64,000 nucleotides of DNA from an uncultured Stenotrophomonas sp. GTDB lineage: Bacteria > Pseudomonadota > Gammaproteobacteria > Xanthomonadales > Xanthomonadaceae. This document shows positions 38,319-45,796 of the stretch, piece after piece. Below the pieces are notes generated by a model. That model was not told the origin of the DNA and searched no databases. It saw only the letters and a program-made list of their open reading frames with translations. The stretch covers positions 62,001 to 126,000 of the forward strand of contig NZ_CAJYVQ010000011.1 in NCBI RefSeq assembly GCF_913778665.1, written 5' to 3'. The position numbers and the translations under genes were made by a program. Position 1 is the stretch's first letter. Every line of letters begins with the position of its first letter.

Positions 38319-39313
38319 ATGAAAGTTGCTCCATGCAGGGCCAGCTGCCTGTCTGGGGATCACACCCGGCACCGCAGCTTCACCAAGGCGGCCGCGGAGA
38401 TGGAGATCACTCGGGCCGCCCTTTCCCAGCACCTGAAAGCCCTCGAAGAGCAGCTGGATGTCAGGCTGCTGCACCGAACAACGCGGAACATGTCGCTCAC
38501 CGAGGTGGGCCAACAACTGCTGGACGTGCTGCAGCCGGCATTGACCGCCATCGAACGGGCGGTGGAAGGGCTGGGCGAAGTGCGGAACCTTCCGGCGTGA
38601 TCCGGATGAACTCTTCGCGGATTGCTTCACGCCTGCTGCTGGAGCCGCATATGGGCGAGTTCCTGGCGCGCTACCCCAAGCTGCGGCTCGAGCTGATCAT
38701 GGATGACGGGTTTTCCAATCTGGTGGCCAATGGGCTGGAAGCCGGTATCCGGCTCGGCGAGAGCCTGGATGAGCACATGGTGGCCGTCCCCATCACCCCG
38801 CCCCTGGAGATGGCGATTGTCGGCTCGCCCGCCTACTTCGAGCGGCACGGCGTGCCGCAGAGCCCTGCCGACCTGATCCGGCACAACTGCCTGGCCTATC
38901 GGTTCACGTCCAGCGGCACCATCGACCACTGGACCTTCGCGCCGCCCGACGGTGAGGGACGAAAGCTGGTGTTCGAACCCCAGGGCAATGCCGTGTTCAA
39001 CGACGACGACAGCATGCTGCGGGCGGCACTTCAGGGCGTGGGTCTGGTTCGCCACATTGATCTGTGTGTTCGCGAGCACCTCGACAGCGGCGCGCTTGTG
39101 CGTGTCCTGGCGCCGTGGTGCCGGCCTTTCCCGGGTTTCTTCCTGTACGTGCCGTCACGTGCGCAGATGCCGGCGAATATCCGTGCGTTGATGGACATCC
39201 TGGTTGAGCGCCGCGAGCTGCTGGCCGCTCCCCGGCAGCAGCGTGTTGCCATCGAGGATCGTCGCGTGAGGAAGAGGCATGGAAGCCGTCGCGGATCGGT
39301 TCAGGGCGATTGA
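38319..39313 (+). pseudogene. LysR-type transcriptional regulator, broken
   Basis: The winged-helix part SFTKAAAEMEITRAALSQHL through LTEVGQQLLDVLQPALTAIE ends in a TGA at about 38598. The effector-binding part continues in another frame (VIRMNSSRIASRLLLEPHMG ... NCLAYRFTSSGTIDHWTF ... VLAPWCRPFPGFFLYVPSR). A short deletion at about 38590-38600, where RNLPAGVIRM would be expected, explains the shift. The N-terminus upstream of the helix also looks truncated. A fragment of a related gene recurs at 43205. Confidence 0.75.
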
Positions 39314-39351
39314 GGAATGTGCGGCGGCAGGTCTGCCGCCTCTGCCATTCC

Positions 39352-39460
39352 CTACAGCGTGTTGTCGGGAATGGCGAGTTGGAGCGATACGTCGGTCCGT
39401 GGGTGCGTCGGGAGGGTTGAGTTTCTCGGTTCGCTGCGCCAGCCGGCGAAGCATTTCGTC
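39352..39460 (+). pseudogene. Decayed cassette copy (3' part of 118-aa gene and start of second gene)
   Basis: GCGAGTTGGAGC and ATACGTCGGTCC followed by GGGAGGGTTGA match the 3' end of the 118-residue gene at about 36378-36476 with an internal deletion; CTGCGCCAGCCGGCGAAGCA matches the LRRQAVQFVE region of the second gene. No intact frame. Confidence 0.5.
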
Positions 39461-39554
39461 GAACCGGATTCAGTGCAAAGACGTGTTCGCCCGGCGTTGT
39501 AGATAGGGGTGAATTGAATTTGGCTCCGGGCCCTGTTGTGTCCGGGTGCTTCGT

Positions 39555-40004
39555 TCAGAGCGAGGCCTGACGAACCTTGGGCCTCACGGCAGCACCAAGA
39601 CAGAACGCCAACGACGAGATCGCGCCAAAAATTGCCCCCGACAGCGCGCCCTTCATGGCTGAGTTCCATGCGATCCACCTGGCCAATGATTGGTCGTGCA
39701 TCTGTGGCCAGTAGTTGGCATGGAAGTTGAAGGCGGCCATCGTGATCGCCCCAATTGTCAGCCCGATGATACAAAGCGGGATCGGCGCTAGTCGCCCCTT
39801 TGACCGCAGCCAAAGAGCAATCGGCAGGCCGATGAGAGTCGATGCAGCAATGGAGAAAAGAAATACAGCTACTGTAGCGGGAAATATCGGAATCAGAAGA
39901 CGCTCGGGCGAGGCCCAGAGAATTGAGGCGCCCAGAGTGATTGGCGCCAATGCGCTTGCCAAGACGCCCCAAAGCAGCGGCCGCGAATGTTGTATCTGTT
40001 TCAT
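39555..40004 (-). CDS. Four-helix membrane protein, paralogue 1 (putative orphan immunity)
   Basis: 149 residues, MKQIQHSRPLLWGVLASALA, four hydrophobic segments. The segment AITMAAFNFHANYWPQMHDQ and SLARWIAWNSAMKGALSGAI is nearly identical to the paralogue at 44041-44490. GGAGATAAAG before the start at 40004. The homology extends past the stop codon. The paralogue lies directly behind an orphan Rhs tip, which suggests immunity to a membrane-acting toxin; this copy would be an orphan. The frame is open upstream to 40196 but lacks a better start. Confidence 0.65.
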   Translation of the reverse strand: MKQIQHSRPLLWGVLASALAPITLGASILWASPERLLIPIFPATVAVFLFSIAASTLIGLPIALWLRSKGRLAPIPLCIIGLTIGAITMAAFNFHANYWPQMHDQSLARWIAWNSAMKGALSGAIFGAISSLAFCLGAAVRPKVRQASL

Positions 40005-40378
40005 GGCTTTATCTCCATCTTGCGTTGTCTTGCGTGTTGCTTGTGAATGTTCTGGCGGGGCGGTGGAGTGGGCGTTCTTCCATGAAGACTCGTCTGCTGT
40101 CTCGCTGCGCGTTGTCGCTGACTCGCCTTTGCCGTTCATTCCGCCGCGCTCACCCCTGGGAATGAAAGGTCCCAGGAGAAAAATGAGAACGGTCAAGCCA
40201 AGAATGGGTAATGGCGCAATGCCTCTACTTTACGCTGGCCAGGTCTTTCGGGGGCGGGTCAATTCTCCAGATCCAGAGTGCCCCATGGCCAGGACTGACG
40301 GCCGCAGCTCGCATTCGATCCCAGGTCGGCACATCAGCCTCCCTAGCCCGGCAAGCCAAAGCACGGCTTATCGGCGAC
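40005..40378. other. Region without a supported gene
   Basis: On the minus strand a short membrane-like stretch (LPILGLTVLIFLLGPFIPRG) reads in frame with the downstream gene and may be the end of a lost membrane gene. Nothing else supported. Confidence 0.3.
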
Positions 40379-40861
40379 CTACCGCTTATGACCAAGAGCC
40401 CTGTCGTTCATGAAATCAACAGGCTTGGCTCCAAGCCGAATGACTCGTCTCAGAACGCCCAGATAGCCATCCCCGAAGACAAGCGCAAAGATCGAGCCGG
40501 TGTAGAAGATCATGAGTGCCGCCGGGATTGGAATTGTCCGAATCACGCTTTCACATTCCCCATGAAAGCCGACCACTATGCCAATCGCCATGAGTTCAAT
40601 AGCCGCCACCGATAGAAATGAAATCCTCACCAGCCGGAGAGAGGTCTGCAGCACTCCTCGAGTGAGGATCTTGAATTTCACGTATATGAGTAGCATTGCC
40701 AGCGACAGGAAAAGCGAGCCTGGAACTGTTGGTGAAAACCGTAGAACGGGGCATTCCATCTCAGCAATGGCGCGCACGAGACAGACAAGGATGGCTCCAC
40801 AAGCCAGAGCCATGACGACTCTGAGCACATTGGCTGGGGTCAGTTGCTCTGGCATTGGCAT
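40379..40861 (-). CDS. Four-helix membrane protein (putative orphan immunity)
   Basis: 160 residues with four hydrophobic segments (VLRVVMALACGAILVCLVRA, GSLFLSLAMLLIYVKF, ISFLSVAAIELMAIGIVVGF, ALMIFYTGSIFALVFG). No family recognised. Same strand and size class as the other small membrane and lipoprotein genes between 39.5 and 44.5 kb, next to an Rhs locus. Confidence 0.62.
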   Translation of the reverse strand: MPMPEQLTPANVLRVVMALACGAILVCLVRAIAEMECPVLRFSPTVPGSLFLSLAMLLIYVKFKILTRGVLQTSLRLVRISFLSVAAIELMAIGIVVGFHGECESVIRTIPIPAALMIFYTGSIFALVFGDGYLGVLRRVIRLGAKPVDFMNDRALGHKR

Positions 40862-41085
40862 TTATTAAAGTTCGCTCTGTAGTTAATTGCGGCCCCAGGC
40901 GGCCCAAGCGTCTTCCAAATTCCTCTCCTGGCGACTGAGTAGTGAATGCCGCGCCCAGGTGCACCGCTCAGAGGTGCCCAAGACCATGCAGCAAAGCTCA
41001 GGCTGCGCACGTACTCCTCGCGGTTGTGGGGCCGAGCCGCCGCAGCACCCACGCTCAAGAGGGCCAGGAAGCCTGCAGCCTGCAA
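40840..41085 (-). CDS. Possible small exported protein
   Basis: 81 residues, MQAAGFLALLSVGAAAARPH then EEYVRSLSFAAWSWAPLSG and a Cys-containing end. N-terminus resembles a signal peptide. It overlaps the next gene start by 22 bases and composition is only weakly convincing. Confidence 0.3.
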   Translation of the reverse strand: MQAAGFLALLSVGAAAARPHNREEYVRSLSFAAWSWAPLSGAPGRGIHYSVARRGIWKTLGPPGAAINYRANFNKCQCQSN

Positions 41086-41254
41086 AGCACCACCCCCACC
41101 CTGCTCTTCCTTCTTCGCGGCCTGTGCGCTGGAGGGCTCGATCAGAAGCAGTCGTCCGAGTCACAGATTGGCTATAAGGACGACCGCCATTAACAGGCTC
41201 TGTCAGACTCGCTGCGGGATCTTGGATGCCCCGCTTCTCATCCCTTACTCTGTG

Positions 41255-41683
41255 CTAATCAGGGATCAGCTGGCTACAGGCAATTCTAGGAATACTGTCC
41301 GCTTCGCCCGTTTTGAGTTCACGAACGACCACGCTCGGTTTACGGTAGCTCGTGCCCGCCATCGAGATCGCAAGCCCATGTCGCAGAACCAAAATTTCCG
41401 TATCTCCTGCCACAATGCGATATAAAGGAGCGAGACTGACCTTCTTGGCACTTCTCCAGCCCGCGGGATATTGCCGTGAGAGCATTGAGATCAATTCTCT
41501 CGATTTTCCCGAATCGGCAGTCGCGCAAATACACTTCGCTGGCATTGAGTCAAGCCTGTATACCTTGATGGACTCTGCCACTGGAAATTCCGGAAATTTC
41601 TCATTGCTCTCCGTAGAAGATGTGCATCCTGATGCGATCGCAATCGCGCCGACTGCCATCAACATGTAAACGATGGCTTTCAT
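41255..41683 (-). CDS. Predicted lipoprotein (putative orphan immunity)
   Basis: 142 residues. Signal and lipobox MLMAVGAIAIASGC (Cys about 20), mature part SIKVYRLDSMPAKCICATAD, KVSLAPLYRIVAGDTEILVL and a C-terminal Cys. Start at 41683 preceded by GGAGGGGGCGGG. AT-richer than the core genes. Lipoprotein immunity proteins are common for periplasm-acting polymorphic toxins. Confidence 0.65.
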   Translation of the reverse strand: MKAIVYMLMAVGAIAIASGCTSSTESNEKFPEFPVAESIKVYRLDSMPAKCICATADSGKSRELISMLSRQYPAGWRSAKKVSLAPLYRIVAGDTEILVLRHGLAISMAGTSYRKPSVVVRELKTGEADSIPRIACSQLIPD

Positions 41684-41857
41684 TTTCCCGCCCCCTCCTG
41701 GTCGCAGCACTTCCTTAGCTCTATTGTACGCGTCGTTCGAGCAAGTGCGGAAAATCACCCCTTCAATACCAGTGGCGTTGCACGCCCTTGTTTACCGAAT
41801 CCTCTTCCAAGCATTGGCAGAACGATCCTCGCGTTATTCGCTTCTAATTATCGTTGA

Positions 41858-42196
41858 TTACGGCTTTCTTCGCGCACTGACCAACGCAACCAATGCCAGC
41901 CCAGCTACGCTGAAGAAGATGATAGCTCGCCTCGGTATCGTTCTCTGATCGCGCTCAACCATCCCGGCGATGTACTCCGCTGAACGACCCAGCCTCTTGG
42001 CTTCAGAACCGTGTGCTCGTATGTCATTCATCAAGAACACTACTGTAAAGATTGCCACTGCTGCCAAGACAGCAACTGCAATCTGCCGCACCCACGGGCG
42101 AGGTACAAACATTCCTATGGCAGTAGAGGCTGCTGCCAGTGCAATGATCGCGATGGTTGCACTCATTAGCCGAATCACTCTCCACGTAGCGTTCAA
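41858..42196 (-). CDS. Small membrane protein (putative orphan immunity)
   Basis: 112 residues with three hydrophobic segments (LMSATIAIIALAAASTAIGM, QIAVAVLAAVAIFTVVFLM, AIIFFSVAGLALVALVSA). No family recognised. Confidence 0.6.
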   Translation of the reverse strand: MNATWRVIRLMSATIAIIALAAASTAIGMFVPRPWVRQIAVAVLAAVAIFTVVFLMNDIRAHGSEAKRLGRSAEYIAGMVERDQRTIPRRAIIFFSVAGLALVALVSARRKP

Positions 42197-42261
42197 TGGT
42201 CGCTGCGCTTGCTGGCTCGCAGTCCAAATGTATTCCCTGTAGCTCCTGTATCATCGTTGGA

Positions 42262-42627
42262 CTAAGGATCACTCTCGACAAGCGCTCCCAAATCAAATTT
42301 CCTGCTGTACGAGCTACGGCTGCTGATGGAGACTTCATCCGAGCGAAACTTGCGGCCATCGTCACATTCGGCCACAAAGTAGTAGGATTTCGGCTTCTGC
42401 CCGGCAACAACCATCATTGTTGTGGAGAAGTTAGCAGGGATGTCCCGTGTTGGCGACTGCTCACCGGTCTCGGCGGAAACCATGCCAAGTTGGCACGGCT
42501 CCCCCGGCTTATCTTCCAGCCCCGATCGCGGCACTGATCCAGACACCCGAATGATCATATCGCCGCCGAAGGCCGTGCAGCCCGTGACCATCAATGCGCC
42601 CATGAGAATTGGCACTCCCATCTTCAT
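42262..42627 (-). CDS. Predicted lipoprotein (putative orphan immunity)
   Basis: 121 residues. Lipobox LMGALMVTGC (Cys about 17), mature part DMIIRVSGSVPRSGLEDKPG, SYYFVAECDDGRKFRSDEV. Start at 42627 with GGGGGAGTG upstream; the frame is open to 42861 but the lipoprotein signal sets the start. Two mature Cys likely form a disulfide. Confidence 0.65.
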   Translation of the reverse strand: MKMGVPILMGALMVTGCTAFGGDMIIRVSGSVPRSGLEDKPGEPCQLGMVSAETGEQSPTRDIPANFSTTMMVVAGQKPKSYYFVAECDDGRKFRSDEVSISSRSSYSRKFDLGALVESDP

Positions 42628-42814
42628 TTGCTGCACTCCCCCTTCGTTTGCTACAGGCAGTCGTTGGGTGCTTTTGAAAGCCCGGATCCGGGGGTGACAA
42701 ACGCCCCCTCCTGTTCCGCGACAGCCTCGAGCTCCAGATATGCTAAACCTCATTAGGTGCCGATCGACCTCATCGCCGCCGTGTTGCCTGCTACTTCCCC
42801 AAGTTGATGTCCAG

Positions 42815-43186
42815 TCAGTCGTTTTGGTGCTTGCGCCCATATCTTCTGGGCCTGGTTTCAATGACCTTCACTGTTACATTTTTTGAATGAAGCGCCATGG
42901 CTGGAAGCCAGACGAACAAGATTCCTGCAGCCAAGGCTCCAGCCGCCCAAAACCAGCGCGCAGTCAACAGCCCTGCGAGTAGGAAAATTCCAATAGGTGC
43001 CGCGGCAATCTGCGTGTACAGGAAGAACAGCCCATACTTTACCTCTCCAAATTTCGATACAAGTTCGGTTCCGCAGCTTGAGCACTTCGTGCTTGTAACC
43101 CGTTCAAGCGAGCTAAATGCCCGGAAGCTCTGCCCTCGCGCTCCACAGCTCGGACAAGAAAACGTGAAAGCCGATCTTGGTTGCAT
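42815..43186 (-). CDS. Zinc-ribbon membrane protein
   Basis: 123 residues. Two CxxC pairs (SCPSCGARG and KCSSCGTEL) form a zinc ribbon, followed by two membrane segments (LYTQIAAAPIGIFLLAGLL and FWAAGALAAGILFVWLPAMA) and a basic C-terminus. No specific family; comparable small proteins appear in toxin-immunity arrays. Confidence 0.66.
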   Translation of the reverse strand: MQPRSAFTFSCPSCGARGQSFRAFSSLERVTSTKCSSCGTELVSKFGEVKYGLFFLYTQIAAAPIGIFLLAGLLTARWFWAAGALAAGILFVWLPAMALHSKNVTVKVIETRPRRYGRKHQND

Positions 43187-43204
43187 ATTTCCTCTCTAAC
43201 AATC

Positions 43205-43380
43205 GCAGCCAGAGCCTCGATGAGCGCATGTTAGCGGTTCCCATCACGCCGTCCTTGGAGGTGGCGATTACATGCGCGGGCGGCGCTTTCGTAGCAGATA
43301 CGTCGGCCTGCGGAGGCGTGCGGAGGGGTGATTAGCTCGGTGCCGCCGCCTCGCCGGGCGATGCATTTTGTTGAAATCCA
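43205..43380 (+). pseudogene. LysR fragment joined to a decayed cassette copy
   Basis: AGAGCCTCGATGAGCGCATG and ATCACGCCGTCC match the LysR pseudogene at about 38760-38820; then ATACGTCGGCCTGCGG plus GCGGAGGGGTGA match the 118-residue gene end, and CGCCGGGCGATGCATTTTGT matches the second cassette gene. Same LysR-then-cassette order as 38319-39460, so it is a shrunken duplicate of that segment. Confidence 0.5.
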
Positions 43381-43448
43381 GCCGCGGCGGGTCTTCCGGC
43401 TCGTTGATCAGCGGCAGGGCAAGGGTGGGTAGTACTAGGGAGTGAGGG

Positions 43449-43916
43449 TCATCTGTTACGAACCCAGTAGTAGATCTCTCGTTGTATGGGCAATACAACA
43501 ACGCCTGCAGAAATTTCATTTCCTGCGTGTCGCATGGCGTTGCATGCGTAGAACTCGTGCGGCGCATCGCCTGATAGATCTTGCGGCCACCATGGCGCAC
43601 TTTGTTTCGTTCGCCTGGAGTCTGGGAAACTCATACTTCTTGATCGAACGCAACTTCTGACAAAAAATTTTGAGTCTTCGCCAGCGTACGAGAACCTGAT
43701 CCACATTTCGTTTGAATCTATACTGTGGACTTCAATGATATTGGCGGCAGAAGCTGGCATCTCCTCAGGTAGCCATCCCCTGGCAAACGCGCCATCTTCC
43801 TCCGCGTTAGAACGGGTTGCGTAGTGCGACGTGATAATTTCATTCGGCGCCACGCAGCCTGCGCAAAGAAGCGGCGCCGATGCGATCAACAAATTTGCGA
43901 ATTTGCGGGTGGTCAT
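43449..43916 (-). CDS. Predicted lipoprotein (putative orphan immunity)
   Basis: 155 residues. Signal and lipobox LLIASAPLLCAGC (Cys about 20), mature part ANIIEVHSIDSNEMWIRFSY, CVRSRSMSFPDSRRTKQSAP, ending IQREIYYWVRNR. Start at 43916 from the signal peptide; the frame is open to 43964. No family recognised. Confidence 0.65.
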   Translation of the reverse strand: MTTRKFANLLIASAPLLCAGCVAPNEIITSHYATRSNAEEDGAFARGWLPEEMPASAANIIEVHSIDSNEMWIRFSYAGEDSKFFVRSCVRSRSMSFPDSRRTKQSAPWWPQDLSGDAPHEFYACNAMRHAGNEISAGVVVLPIQREIYYWVRNR

Positions 43917-44040
43917 GGGCGGCCGAATCCTCTGGGGCGCCCTGGAGCAGTCGGCTGGGCACAAATGACCATTAGCCAGGTTTTGTAGGCTGGGGTGAGT
44001 CGCATTCAGCTGCGGACCTTCTTTTGTGCTAGTGCTTCGT

Positions 44041-44490
44041 TCAGGGCGAGGCTTGGCGAACCTTAGGCTTCACGCCGGCACCAAAACAGAACGCCAAAGA
44101 TGAGATCGCGCCAAAAATCGCCCCCCATAGCGCGCCCTTCATGGCTGAGTTCCATGCGATCCACCTGGCCAATGATTGGTCGTGCATCTGTGGCCAGTAG
44201 TTCGCATGGAAGTTGAAAGCAGCCATCGTGATGGCCCCAATTGCCACCCCAATGATGCAAAGCAGGAAGGGAGTTAGTCGCCCCTGTGATTGCAACCAAA
44301 GAGCAAGCGGTAGGCCGATAAAAGTCGATGCAGTAATTGAAATGAGAAACGCAATTAGCGCAGCTGGAAATATGGGAATGGAGCCCTGCTCGGATGATAG
44401 TGAGAGAATAATGGCCGCCATAATGGCAGGGGCCAATGCGCCTGCCAATACGCCCAGAATCATAGGGCGAGAATGCTGTAATTGTTTCAT
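44041..44490 (-). CDS. Four-helix membrane protein, paralogue 2 (putative immunity of the orphan Rhs tip)
   Basis: 149 residues, MKQLQHSRPMILGVLAGALA, four hydrophobic segments; close paralogue of 39555-40004, with the identical stretch MAAFNFHANYWPQMHDQSLA. It starts 20 bases after the stop of the orphan Rhs tip on the same strand, the usual toxin-immunity order. Membrane location would fit protection against a membrane-active or periplasmic toxin. Confidence 0.68.
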   Translation of the reverse strand: MKQLQHSRPMILGVLAGALAPAIMAAIILSLSSEQGSIPIFPAALIAFLISITASTFIGLPLALWLQSQGRLTPFLLCIIGVAIGAITMAAFNFHANYWPQMHDQSLARWIAWNSAMKGALWGAIFGAISSLAFCFGAGVKPKVRQASP

Positions 44491-44510
44491 GTCTTTATCG
44501 TCATCGCGCG

Positions 44511-45302
44511 TTATGGATGGCAGCTGGGAGACGGGCACCAGTCATAGAAGATGCCGCCAGACCACCCCATGTACTTGTCCCATGTGGACCCACCAAAAAC
44601 CTTCCCAGCGCCATTCTCTGCAAAGACTGAGTAATGGAAATTTGCAATCGCCTGACGGCTGAGCATTACCGGGGCGTTGGAGCTGGCGCCTGCGCTGTTC
44701 AGGGTGCTCGCATGCGCCTTGGCCAGTCCCACACGAATTGCCTCCATCTTCTTCTGCATATCAGCTTCAGCATCAGGGCATGACTTCTGCTTCGTCATTC
44801 CCATGATCGAACTCGCCAAGCGGGTATTGGTCACTCCAGACAAGAAGCCTTGGTTCAAGGCCACTTCTCTCGCCCGGCAAGCGTATGAGTCACCTCCTGC
44901 GCAAGCAGTCTGGAAGTAGACCCCATAGTTTCCGGCGTCAACGTAAATCTGTTCTGTTGGGGTTACCCAGCAGCCGCGCTGGTCACGCGCCAATCCGCTG
45001 CTGTCCGTGAAACTAATTGGGTTGCCTCCGACGTAGGCATAGCCATTAGCTCCGCCCGCCAGCCCAATCGGATCACTCTGCACATAGCGCCCAATGGTCG
45101 CGTCGTAGTCCCGGAATCCGTTGTACCACAGCCCACTCTCGGCATCGTAGTACTGCCCCGGGAAGCCGATGTTCAACCCTCCGATGTTGTCCTGCAGTAC
45201 GCTTCTACCGCACGCGTAGCTGTATGCCTTCCATACCATCTGCTGGCTGTTGTTGGTCGCGTGCTCTGGCCACCCCAGATGATCGGTATACACATGCTCA
45301 TG
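44511..45302 (-). pseudogene. Orphan Rhs C-terminal tip (toxin cassette without the Rhs shell)
   Basis: Begins in the last Rhs repeat unit ([20 protein letters not shown] ... [16 protein letters not shown] ... [11 protein letters not shown]), identical or nearly so to the intact gene at 46278-46518, then switches to a unique 170-residue tip ([20 protein letters not shown] ... [20 protein letters not shown] ... WCPSPSCHP). An in-frame ATG at 45398 exists but adds unrelated sequence. Orphan tips are reserve toxin modules in Rhs loci. Toxin activity not assignable from sequence. Confidence 0.7.
45056..45296. repeat. Rhs core direct repeat, orphan copy
   Basis: About 240 bp, nearly identical to 46278-46518 (few substitutions). 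Encodes the conserved last Rhs unit upstream of each variable tip; homologous recombination here would swap tips. Confidence 0.8.
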
Positions 45303-45417
45303 GCGAGCCTGGGTGAGGATCTGCCGACTCGGGACGCAATGAGTTAAGGTCACCAGAGTTGCGGCGCTTTCGGGCTGTAGTGCTGTGCGCCGGCGCATGT
45401 CGGCGTATCTCGAGCGG

Positions 45418-45792
45418 TCAGTCGTCCGATAGCTCCTGCGGGAGCCTGTCAATGCTGGATAGATAGAGAAGTGACGCACCGCGTACCGCATCCCATGATG
45501 GATGAAGAAGTTCCGTCCATGTCTCGCCGCGAGCACCCTTGTCTCCGAGAGCATCTGCGGCGTCAACTACATTGCCTATCAAGCGTCGTTGATGATCAGA
45601 AATCCCAGGCCAATCGATAAGTGGGCGACCTGAAAGAATCTCCTGCCGGAGTTCCCAGGCCATGCCAGGAAAATTTTCATACTCATCACGAATGCTGTCA
45701 GCTTGCTTCGCGACGGTACGCAGCGCATCCTCAAAGAAGCGCAGACAGAGTCTCATTGATTCATCTTTGGAGATGGTTTCATTCATGCTCAT
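45418..45792 (-). CDS. Putative immunity protein of the Rhs toxin
   Basis: 124 residues, [20 protein letters not shown], helical, acidic C-terminus ([13 protein letters not shown]). AAGGTG precedes the ATG at 45792 (or 45786). It starts 4 bases after the stop of the Rhs toxin gene on the same strand. No family recognised; assignment rests on position and size. Confidence 0.62.
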   Translation of the reverse strand: MSMNETISKDESMRLCLRFFEDALRTVAKQADSIRDEYENFPGMAWELRQEILSGRPLIDWPGISDHQRRLIGNVVDAADALGDKGARGETWTELLHPSWDAVRGASLLYLSSIDRLPQELSDD

Positions 45793-45796
45793 CACC

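Noticed and set aside
36932..39313. A single 793-codon gene covering the lipoprotein and LysR regions
   Set aside because: Only the last third matches a protein family (LysR effector domain); the rest overlaps better-supported genes on other frames and strand.
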